From contig JBPWQW010000004.1 in the NCBI GenBank assembly GCA_051814705.1, forward strand, positions 496,001 through 560,000: a DNA stretch of 64,000 bases, written 5' to 3'. The notes under the pieces were generated by a model that did not search any database, had not been told where the DNA came from, and was given only the letters and a program-made list of their open reading frames with translations. This DNA comes from Geojedonia sp051814705 (GTDB lineage: Bacteria; Bacteroidota; Bacteroidia; Flavobacteriales; Flavobacteriaceae). Position numbers and translations under genes: made by a program. Shown here in pieces: positions 1 to 7,060 of the stretch; within the stretch, counting starts at the first letter, position 1; each line of letters opens with the position of its first letter.

Positions 1-705
1 ATGTATTAATTCTTCAACAACAAGTTTTGCAGGCCTTCTTCGGTAACTTAATCCATAAACCGCTGTACTGCACCATTTACAGGTATAAGGACAACCGCGT
101 TGTGTACTAATAGTCATAGAGCTTCTGCCATGGTTTGACTTCCATGCATTTAAATAAGGGTGTAAATCGATTGCTTGTCTATTTGGTTGGGGTAATTCGC
201 TTAAGTCCTTTATTTTTTGACGCCCATCGGTTTTGATAACAGCTCCATCTTTTAAATAAGCGATGCCTTGAATTTTAGATATGTCTGTTGAATTTAAAAT
301 GGCAGTGCTTAATTCTAACATGGTCTGTTCACCCTCGCCGATTATTAAAAAATCGGCTCCAGTTTTTAAGTAGTTATCGCAATTAAAGGTAAGGTCTGGC
401 CCACCTAATATAACAGACGGAAACCCAAAAACAGGATTGCTTTTAAGCAATTTGACCAATCTAATCACATTGATTTTGGTCATTAAATTAGTATAGATTG
501 CTACTATTTTTGGCTGCTTTTGTTGGATAATCTCTAATTGTTGTTGGGATGTAGAAAATGTACTATCAAAAACGTAATTTTCCACATGGTTTAAATTCAA
601 ATATCCCGAAATGTATAACAAACCTAATGGAGGATAAGGTTTCATTATTTTTGTTTCCCTTTTATCTTCATTTATAAAGTAAGAATGTGTTAAAACAATG
701 CTCAT
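1..705 (-). CDS. B12-binding-domain radical SAM protein, C-terminus beyond the window
   Basis: The reading frame starts at an ATG (703-705) and is still open at base 1, so about 235 residues are visible and the C-terminal part is missing. The N-terminal half looks like the cobalamin-binding-type domain that precedes many radical SAM enzymes: it begins with THSYF, carries the PYPPLGLLY motif near residues 23-31, and has GEGEQTM later. The radical SAM cluster motif CPYTCKWC (C-x3-C-x2-C) follows near residue 208 and would hold the 4Fe-4S cluster that cleaves S-adenosylmethionine. Its start overlaps the stop of the upstream methyltransferase by four bases (ATGA), which indicates translational coupling. 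It resembles the radical SAM gene at 1480-2946, so the two are probably paralogs. The substrate cannot be read from the sequence. Confidence 0.85.
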   Translation of the reverse strand, partial: MSIVLTHSYFINEDKRETKIMKPYPPLGLLYISGYLNLNHVENYVFDSTFSTSQQQLEIIQQKQPKIVAIYTNLMTKINVIRLVKLLKSNPVFGFPSVILGGPDLTFNCDNYLKTGADFLIIGEGEQTMLELSTAILNSTDISKIQGIAYLKDGAVIKTDGRQKIKDLSELPQPNRQAIDLHPYLNAWKSNHGRSSMTISTQRGCPYTCKWCSTAVYGLSYRRRPAKLVVEELIH

Positions 706-1487
706 GATACTTGTAGTGAAAGGATAAAATGATCAGCATATTTAGATAAAAAACGAAAGCGTCCAATTCTATGCTCTGACCAGTTTAAAAAATTTAATAA
801 TCTAGTTTTATTTTTAAAAAATGTGTTTAAATAGGACGGTGGAACACAAATACCGATCGGGTAATAGTTTGCTTTTTTAAATTCGTCAACTGTAAGAGAT
901 ACTATTTCATTAGGGTTGTAAAACCAAGTTTTTACAGGATTCCCACTAACATTAACTAGGACACAGTGCTCCGTATTTCTTCGTGATATTAATGTCCATT
1001 TTCCTTTTAAAAAATAATAATATTTATCCCAGATACATTGTTTTGGCATGATAACACAAACAACAGTTCCGTTTTTGTTCAATAAGGTTTTGGCCATTAC
1101 AAAAAAGCGTGTTAATTCTTCTGGGTTTAAACAATTTAGCCCTCCAAAATTTGAAAATATTAGATCAAATTTGTTAGGAAATGAGAAGGTGGAGAGTGCA
1201 TTTATGTCTAATTGCTGAAACTTTATGTTACCAAATTTTTTTTTCTTGTTTGCGTAGTGAATCATTTCAGCCGATATATCTGTAGCAGTCACGTGATGGT
1301 TTTGTTTAGCAAACCATAAAGCATCTTCTCCAGTTCCACAATTAACTTCTAAAATATTTAATCGCTCTTTATTTATATTTAATTTTTCGAGATGATCTCT
1401 AACCAATTGCCGTTGTAATCTACCAATTTTAGAATGAGTAAAGACCTGGTCATAATTTTTTGCGACGCTATCAAACACATTATCCAT
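702..1487 (-). CDS. class I SAM-dependent methyltransferase
   Basis: This 261-residue protein has a Rossmann-type methyltransferase core. Motif I is ILEVNCGTGEDA, followed by the acidic VTATDIS strand and FDLIFSNFGGLN as the post-II motif. I place the start at the ATG at 1487 (MDNVFDSVAKNYDQ), because that is where similarity to methyltransferases normally begins. A longer frame to 1541 would add 18 unremarkable residues. With this start the gene overlaps the end of the upstream radical SAM gene by eight bases and ends in a four-base overlap with the downstream one, so it is a central member of a translationally coupled operon. The acceptor substrate is unknown. Small molecules or lipid-linked sugars are plausible given the neighbours, but that is inference. 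Confidence 0.85.
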   Translation of the reverse strand: MDNVFDSVAKNYDQVFTHSKIGRLQRQLVRDHLEKLNINKERLNILEVNCGTGEDALWFAKQNHHVTATDISAEMIHYANKKKKFGNIKFQQLDINALSTFSFPNKFDLIFSNFGGLNCLNPEELTRFFVMAKTLLNKNGTVVCVIMPKQCIWDKYYYFLKGKWTLISRRNTEHCVLVNVSGNPVKTWFYNPNEIVSLTVDEFKKANYYPIGICVPPSYLNTFFKNKTRLLNFLNWSEHRIGRFRFLSKYADHFILSLQVS

Positions 1488-2946
1488 TTTTATGTCGCAG
1501 GTTTTGAAGTTGAAACGCTTGTATTCTAGAGCTGGGGGCATAATAAAAATAAAGGAGCATAGACCTCAAATTAGAATATGATAAAATACTAAGTGGACTT
1601 TTTAATAATAGTTTAAAATTGTGTATAGCCTGACTTTTTCTGTACTCTTTATGCACATATCTATGTAGTTTTTTATAATATCTTGAATGGAATGTACCTT
1701 GAAACATCATAGCAAGATCGTCTGAATCGGTCCAATTAGCCTTTAATTTTAAATCATCTTTTACTTTGTTATAAAATTTTGTGCCAGGTAATGGATAAGA
1801 AACTGATATACCTAAATTATCAGGTAGTAATTCCTTGATCATTTTAATAGTTTTTTCAATGTCATTTCTAGTTTCACCTAAGTAACCAAATTGTATAAAA
1901 AAGGCCACTCTTATATTCTTTTCTTTTAGCAACTTGGTGGCATTGTAAATTTGTTCGACTGTGGTTCCCTTATCCATTGCATCTAGTATATCTTGAGAAC
2001 CACTTTCGGCACCAACCCAAACTTCGCTTAAACCACTGTTTGATAGTGCATCGATGGTGTCTGCTTTTAAAAGCAAATCGACTCTGCTTTGAATAGTATA
2101 GGAAATACGCAATGATAATGTTTTTAATTCCTGGTTAAATTCTTGTACCCAGTTTGGTTTAAGACCAAAAATATCATCACACATCCAAAAGCGAGCAACT
2201 CCAAAGGTTTCATTTAGGTATTGAATATGTTTTGCAATATAAGTTGGAGAATGGGAATTATAGCGATTACCATAAATAGGTTTTGCACACCAGTTACATT
2301 TAAAAGGACAGCCCCTGGTTGTAACAATATTAAGTGTGAATTCTTTGCCGCCAGAATCCCAGATATCCTTATAAGACTTTATATCCACTAAATCCCAAGC
2401 AGGCATCGGTAAAATGTCTAAATCTTTTAAGGCGCGTCGTTTAGGATTAACTATAATCTTTTTACCCTCTTTAAAGATAATGCCGTCAATTTTTGAGAAC
2501 GCTTTGTTATAGATAAGTGAACCTGCCAATTCATTGAGAGTTAGTTCACCTTCTCCTTGAATAATAAAATCGGCACCTGCTTGCAAATAAGCTTCGTAGT
2601 GATCAGTGGAGTCTGAGCTGCAAACAATAATCTTACTATCCATACTTTTGGCAATAGCAATCATTTCAAAAGCTGCTTTTCGCATTTTGGTCAGGCACAT
2701 TTTGGTTAAATAATTAAATCCATCGTCGTAAATAACAAAAAGTTTTGGCCTTTTTATATCTAAGTAAGGTTGGATCTCTTTTGGGTTACTGATAAGATTA
2801 GTATCAAATAAACCAACGGAAAATGATTTGCTTCTTAAAAACGATGCAGCATATAGTGTGCCCAGAGGCGGATAGGGTGTCTTATTCTTCCACTGCTTGG
2901 GATCAAATCGATAGTAATAAGAATGAGAGAAAAGAATATCAAGCAT
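1480..2946 (-). CDS. B12-binding-domain radical SAM protein
   Basis: This 488-residue protein has an N-terminal cobalamin-binding-like domain. It contains SHSYYYR and TPYPPLGTLY within the first 35 residues and GADFIIQGEGE near residue 130. The radical SAM domain follows, with CPFKCNWC (C-x3-C-x2-C) at about residues 213-220 and the GAESGSQDILDAM segment typical of the family's later strands. Members with this architecture methylate, cyclise or otherwise modify unactivated carbon atoms using B12 and SAM. The start at 2946 overlaps the upstream nucleotidyltransferase-like gene by eight bases. Its likeness to the gene at 1-705 suggests an old duplication with division of labour in one pathway. 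The substrate is unknown. Confidence 0.88.
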   Translation of the reverse strand: MLDILFSHSYYYRFDPKQWKNKTPYPPLGTLYAASFLRSKSFSVGLFDTNLISNPKEIQPYLDIKRPKLFVIYDDGFNYLTKMCLTKMRKAAFEMIAIAKSMDSKIIVCSSDSTDHYEAYLQAGADFIIQGEGELTLNELAGSLIYNKAFSKIDGIIFKEGKKIIVNPKRRALKDLDILPMPAWDLVDIKSYKDIWDSGGKEFTLNIVTTRGCPFKCNWCAKPIYGNRYNSHSPTYIAKHIQYLNETFGVARFWMCDDIFGLKPNWVQEFNQELKTLSLRISYTIQSRVDLLLKADTIDALSNSGLSEVWVGAESGSQDILDAMDKGTTVEQIYNATKLLKEKNIRVAFFIQFGYLGETRNDIEKTIKMIKELLPDNLGISVSYPLPGTKFYNKVKDDLKLKANWTDSDDLAMMFQGTFHSRYYKKLHRYVHKEYRKSQAIHNFKLLLKSPLSILSYSNLRSMLLYFYYAPSSRIQAFQLQNLRHKNG

Positions 2947-3847
2947 GTTCGTGTTCTAAAGTTATTTTATGCTTTTGCTCAACCTGAAAATAATTTTCGT
3001 TTAATGAATCAATAACTATTTTTTGAAAGTTTTGTGGATGGTGTTTTGAAACGTTTTTCGTAGATTTCATGGCTATTTTAAATTCACTCTCAGGTAAATC
3101 TTTAAATTTTGTTTTCCATTTGTATAACGTTATCGTTCTAAACATGGCATCTAGTTTATTTCCAAATTTATTGTTAAGCAAAAATTCTATAGATTTTGAT
3201 AGTAATGATTTCTTTTTGTCGCCTACGAGGCTGAAATTTTCTTCAAGGTCTTTATTTGGAAAATAATTTTTTACCCAAGTATTTCTTTCCATGAATTCTT
3301 TAAAAATGTCAGTTCCTTGGGTAGGAATTAAGGTTACAATTTCCATGGCAGTAAACTTATTTTTTTCGGCTATGACTAAATCATTTGTACCTATAAAGTA
3401 ATTTACACAGAAGTATTTTCTGGAGTTAAGAAGCCATATTTTTTTATATAAAATTAAAAAAGTTCTTGCTATCCAAAGCCTGTTTTCTGATGTTATAATG
3501 AAAAAATCTACATCGTCATCATATTTAAAGCTGCCTTTTGAGAGGCCGCCGGAAAGTGCGACACCTTTAACATAAGGAAAAGAGGCAATAAGTTTGCTGA
3601 CTTTTAGTGCTTTGGGCATCATCTTTTCTGCTCTTTTATTGGCTTCCAATCTTTTTTTTACTAGTTCATTAGAATTTGTATTCAAATAGAAACCTTCAAT
3701 GTTATAAATAATCCCACTTTTTAACAAGAAATCAATTTCATTGTCTATAAGCTCCAAATTCTTGCTTTTAGAAAATTTATAGATCTCATCCTTAGTTATT
3801 GGATATTTAAATATTGAGAAATAAAGAATAGTTTTAAGCGTGGTCAT
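2939..3847 (-). CDS. nucleotidyltransferase-fold protein with N-terminal winged-helix-like segment
   Basis: This 302-residue protein appears to be the first gene of the radical SAM operon. Residues 1-60 read like a small winged helix (FKYPITKDEIYKF, then LLKSGIIYNIEGFYL). Residues 94-118 carry a nucleotidyltransferase-like signature: SGGLSKGS followed by YDDDVDFFII, with Asp112 and Asp114 as the likely metal-binding DxD pair. The C-terminal half is helical and has no motif I recognise. Such proteins transfer nucleotides to small molecules, RNA or proteins, or may be inactive relatives. The target here is not known. It overlaps the following gene by eight bases, so it is co-translated with it. 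Confidence 0.7.
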   Translation of the reverse strand: MTTLKTILYFSIFKYPITKDEIYKFSKSKNLELIDNEIDFLLKSGIIYNIEGFYLNTNSNELVKKRLEANKRAEKMMPKALKVSKLIASFPYVKGVALSGGLSKGSFKYDDDVDFFIITSENRLWIARTFLILYKKIWLLNSRKYFCVNYFIGTNDLVIAEKNKFTAMEIVTLIPTQGTDIFKEFMERNTWVKNYFPNKDLEENFSLVGDKKKSLLSKSIEFLLNNKFGNKLDAMFRTITLYKWKTKFKDLPESEFKIAMKSTKNVSKHHPQNFQKIVIDSLNENYFQVEQKHKITLEHEHA

Positions 3848-4051
3848 TTTTATTTGATTAGCCGATAAAATTTATAAAATGAGGCCATGATATATATCTC
3901 ATAGCTAGTTATTGTATATAAATAAAACAATCATGACTCCAAAAGTCCTTATACAAGTTATACTTTTTTTTTAGAGCGATGGACCTTATTTTTATTCAGA
4001 ATAAAAAATGGTTCAAAATATAATTTACCTAGGCCAGCTGTAATTAAGAAA
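3848..4051. other. intergenic region between the radical SAM operon and the carB remnant
   Basis: About 200 AT-rich bases. They should hold the promoter of the leftward operon starting at 3847. I see no convincing promoter consensus, RNA structure or start codon. A frame continuous with the carB remnant stays open back to about 3971 without an ATG. The boundary of carB homology lies near 4030-4050. Confidence 0.4.
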
Positions 4052-4261
4052 TTGTGGGGTTTAAAATCTTCTGAAGACATTGAAAGCGAAGGTTTTGCCA
4101 TAAAACAGCCCGTGTTTTCATTTAATAAATTCCATAATGTGAATAAAAAATTGGGACCTGAAATGAAAAGTACAGGCGAAAGTATTTTGTTTATAGATAA
4201 CCTTAAAGATGATGAATTCTATTATCTATATTCTAGGCGAAAAATGTATTTGAGTAAATAG
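4052..4261 (+). pseudogene. carB: 3' remnant of carbamoyl-phosphate synthase large subunit
   Basis: The translated segment contains PVFSFNKF, LGPEMKSTGE and the ending YSRRKMYLSK. These match the C-terminal allosteric domain of Bacteroidota CarB, which in full is over 900 residues long. Only about 60-70 residues remain here, with no ATP-grasp domains and no plausible start, since the open frame begins without an ATG. The stop codon and C-terminal end look intact. The fragment sits exactly where a leftward operon of different character begins, so it may mark a rearrangement or insertion breakpoint. A working carB is expected elsewhere in the genome. Expression of this piece as a small protein cannot be excluded but is unlikely. 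Confidence 0.7.
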
Positions 4262-4329
4262 CTATAACTTTTCGACGAACCGCATTGCGTTATGTCCTAA
4301 AAATCACTATCTTAGCTAAAACCTACAAT

Positions 4330-4692
4330 ATGAAAACAACATTACGCTATCTTATTTTTATATTGATATCAAGTCTATTTCCATCTCAAATATTAGCTAA
4401 CGATAGTCTTGATTTGGAAGGTGCGTCTTTACATACTTTTGAAGTTTATCAAACGAGCAGGGAGTTTATGATTTCTCCAAATCCTGCGTCATCTACTATT
4501 AATGTGTATTTGCCAAAAGGATTTGAAAATGCTAAACTTTCTGTTTTTGATGTATTGGGCAAGGAAATTTATCATGTTGAATTGAACACCTTGCATCCAA
4601 TAATTAGTATTTCAAAATGGAATAACGGCGTGTATTTGGTGAGGATTACGACAGAAACAGAATCACAGACCAAGCGTTTTGTGAAACAGTAG
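4330..4692 (+). CDS. small secreted protein with T9SS type A sorting domain
   Basis: This 120-residue protein consists of a signal peptide (MKTTLRYLIFILISSLFPSQ, cleavage probably after ILA) and, after about 25 linker residues, a complete type A C-terminal sorting domain. The domain contains ISPNPASSTINVYLP, LSVFDVLGKEIY, NGVYLVRI and a KRFVKQ end. That domain directs proteins through the type IX secretion system and is then removed or anchored. There is almost no passenger. A longer frame from 4285 exists, but the ATG at 4330 gives a clean signal peptide. It follows the carB remnant on the same strand. It may be a remnant of a larger secreted protein or a genuine small exported peptide. Confidence 0.75.
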   Translation: MKTTLRYLIFILISSLFPSQILANDSLDLEGASLHTFEVYQTSREFMISPNPASSTINVYLPKGFENAKLSVFDVLGKEIYHVELNTLHPIISISKWNNGVYLVRITTETESQTKRFVKQ

Positions 4693-4697
4693 TCTTC

Positions 4698-6023
4698 TTA
4701 TTTATCATCATCACTTTCTGCTCGTTTTAAAATGGACTCTGGAAGTGATTTTTTGGCTTTTGCACCTAATTTTTTTAACTTTTCTACACTGTTAATTAAA
4801 TTTCCTTTACCATCAACCAACTTATTCATGGCAGATGAATAATCTTTTTTGGCATCATCTATTTTTTTGCCCACCCCAGTAAGATCGGTTACCAATCCTT
4901 CAAACTTATCGTAAAGCGCACCAGCTTGTCGCGCAATTTCAATGGCGTTTTGCTGCTGTTTTTCATTATTCCACATACTATCTACAGTACGAAGCGTAGC
5001 TAAAAGGGTAGTAGGGGTAACAATTACAATGTTTTTTTCGAAGGCTTTATTGTAGATTGCATTGTCTTCATTAATGGCAACTGCAAAAGCAGGTTCAATA
5101 GGTATAAACAACAACACAAAATCTGGAGATTCAATGTCATATAAATCCTGATAGTTCTTATCTGATAGTTGATCCACATGTTTTTTAATGGAATTGACGT
5201 GGGCTTTAAGATACCTTGCTCTATCATCGTCTTCAGCACTGACAAAACGTTCATAATCAGTCAATGAAACCTTACTGTCGATAATCATTTTTTTATTGTC
5301 GGGTAAATGCAAAACCACATCGGGTAACACACGAGAACCATCTTCGCGCGTAAAACTTTGTTGCACAAAATACTCGCGATCTTTTTCTAGGCCTGATTTT
5401 TCTAAGACACGCTCTAAAACCAATTCGCCCCAATTCCCTTGCATTTTACTGTCACCTTTTAAGGCTCGAGTTAAATTGTTGGCCTCTTTAGACATTTGTT
5501 GGTTGAGGTCTTTAAGCCCTAAAAGCTGCTCCTTCAAGGCCGAATGCATGCTGATACTTTCTTTTTGGGAATCTTCAACTTTTTTTTCAAAGTTTTGGAT
5601 TTTTTCCTGTAACGGATTTAGTATTAGTTTGATGTTTTCCTTGTTCTGAAGCGTGAATTTTGCGCTTTTTTCATCTAGGATTTTATTGGCTAAATTTTCA
5701 AATTCTTTTGTGAATTTATCTTGAAGCTTTTCAACTTCTGATTTTTGTTCACTTAGCTTTTCTTGTAGATTTTCAAATTCAGTATTTCTTATAGCTAATT
5801 CAGAATTTAACAAGTCTTTTTCGTGCCTGATGTCTTCTCGTTCTCTTTCAATTTTTTCAACGTTTTGTTTAAGCTCGTTAATGGCATTATTAAGTTGATT
5901 TTGCCGCTCCTCCAAAGTGCTTTGTTCACCTTTACTTTTAAGTTTTGTGAAGTACATGCCTAAAAGAAAACCTAGTGCAGTAAAAATTATAATTTCAAAA
6001 ATAAGTATAAGATTGTCGTTCAT
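4698..6023 (-). CDS. rmuC: DNA recombination protein RmuC
   Basis: This 441-residue protein has the RmuC layout. One N-terminal membrane segment (about residues 5-24, LILIFEIIIFTALGFLLGMYF) is followed by a long coiled coil (about 30-180) and then the conserved RmuC core. The core contains KMQGNWGELVLERVLEKSGL, LPDVVLHLPDNKKMIIDSKVSL, FIPIEPAF and IVTPTTLLATLR. RmuC proteins limit inversions at short inverted repeats, and the core resembles restriction-type nuclease folds (D-x-KV within IDSKVS). It converges with the small T9SS gene across five bases. Upstream lies a terminator hairpin, so it is probably transcribed on its own. Confidence 0.93.
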   Translation of the reverse strand: MNDNLILIFEIIIFTALGFLLGMYFTKLKSKGEQSTLEERQNQLNNAINELKQNVEKIEREREDIRHEKDLLNSELAIRNTEFENLQEKLSEQKSEVEKLQDKFTKEFENLANKILDEKSAKFTLQNKENIKLILNPLQEKIQNFEKKVEDSQKESISMHSALKEQLLGLKDLNQQMSKEANNLTRALKGDSKMQGNWGELVLERVLEKSGLEKDREYFVQQSFTREDGSRVLPDVVLHLPDNKKMIIDSKVSLTDYERFVSAEDDDRARYLKAHVNSIKKHVDQLSDKNYQDLYDIESPDFVLLFIPIEPAFAVAINEDNAIYNKAFEKNIVIVTPTTLLATLRTVDSMWNNEKQQQNAIEIARQAGALYDKFEGLVTDLTGVGKKIDDAKKDYSSAMNKLVDGKGNLINSVEKLKKLGAKAKKSLPESILKRAESDDDK

Positions 6024-6090
6024 TTAAAGGTAATAAGTGTTAAAGCTAAACCAGTTTAATAAGTTATAAACTTACAGATTTAATATATAA

Positions 6091-6115
6091 AAAAAACGCT
6101 ATAAAAGCGTTTTTT
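6091..6115 (-). terminator. intrinsic terminator behind the DUF6580 gene
   Basis: AAAAAACGCT and AGCGTTTTTT form a perfect 10-bp stem around the loop ATAAA. The hairpin lies just past the stop of the leftward gene at 6136 and has a T-run on either strand. It separates that gene from rmuC. Confidence 0.8.
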
Positions 6116-6135
6116 ATCAACTTAGATTATTTTAA

Positions 6136-6630
6136 TTAGGCTGTTCTCAAGTATTTATTGGATACAAACTCAAAACCGTAATATAGGACCCCAGCAAAAA
6201 AGAAGTCTCCAATTAAAGAATTTCTAAAAAACGGAACGGCCAAGGTATAGCATTCTATTAAACCACTAAGGGATTTAGGATATGCAATGAGCCAAACTCC
6301 AAAATTAGTGATTACAAAGAAGCTAATACTACTTATTAATATGGTTTTAATACTTACTTTTTTAGATGAAAAACCAATATAACTCACCAAAATAAAGGCA
6401 CAATAAACAAATAAGGTGATGGCTGAAAAACCTAAAAAGATATCAGACAAAAACATGGCCAAAAGTGGTATGATAAATGCGAATTTCTTATCGGTAAAAT
6501 AAACTCCTGAAAAAAGAGCCATCGCCGTGATTGGTGTTACGTTTGGTAAATGCGGAAACAATCGAAAAATGCCTGCTCCGACAATAAATAATATAATGAT
6601 TAATTGCTTTTTATTAAATAAAGAACCCAT
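6136..6630 (-). CDS. small integral membrane protein, DUF6580-like; candidate transport S-component
   Basis: This 164-residue protein is hydrophobic and has about five or six membrane segments. The segment FPHLPNVTPITAMALFSGVYF near residues 25-45 is typical of the DUF6580 family, which is annotated as putative transport proteins and resembles the small substrate-binding subunits of ECF transporters. It is transcribed away from the cobalamin riboswitch and BtuB-like receptor that begin about 120 bp upstream. My inference is that it could be part of cobalamin or precursor uptake. No ECF ATPase or EcfT gene lies nearby, and the riboswitch is on the opposite strand, so the functional link is not proven. 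Confidence 0.6.
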   Translation of the reverse strand: MGSLFNKKQLIIILFIVGAGIFRLFPHLPNVTPITAMALFSGVYFTDKKFAFIIPLLAMFLSDIFLGFSAITLFVYCAFILVSYIGFSSKKVSIKTILISSISFFVITNFGVWLIAYPKSLSGLIECYTLAVPFFRNSLIGDFFFAGVLYYGFEFVSNKYLRTA

Positions 6631-6747
6631 GATATGATATTTTGTGACACTTCAAAAGTAATATATATAATAGTAATAGTAAAATTAAAAATAGATTTTT
6701 ACATTTGATGCGAATTTTGGTTCTATTCAATTTTAATGAAACGGATT

Positions 6748-6976
6748 AAAAGGGAATCTGGTGCAAGGATTTACGATTTGCAGATTTTAAGAAGGTTAAC
6801 TCAAAAATCATATTTTGTACATCGTAATTTTTTAATTCCAGAACTGTTCCCGCAACTGTAAGTTTATGCCGATTTTGTTTCGGCACCTCTCATCGAGGTA
6901 CTATTAACTTAAAGACCACTGTCCCCAGATTTGGGATGGGAAGGTATAATAGTAAAAACAAGTCAGGAGACCTGCC
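6748..6976 (+). promoter_or_regulatory. cobalamin riboswitch upstream of the BtuB-like receptor
   Basis: The leader contains the conserved blocks of an adenosylcobalamin/cobalamin riboswitch in order: AGGGAATCTGGTGCAAGG near 6751, CTGTTCCCGCAACTGTAA near 6844, CCACTGTCC near 6916, GGGATGGGAAGGT near 6933, and the B12 box AGTCAGGAGACCTGCC at 6961-6976. The receptor ATG follows 84 bases later. Binding of cobalamin is expected to reduce expression of the receptor. Confidence 0.93.
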
Positions 6977-7060
6977 ATATTCAAAACAATTAAGTCAAAC
7001 TTTCGGGATAAAAGTTTACGTATGATAATCCATGCGATTCTCGAGCAATTTTTAATTACA

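Noticed and set aside
4052..4261. A functional small gene
   Set aside because: It matches only the end of carB, lacks an ATG and has no upstream translation signal.
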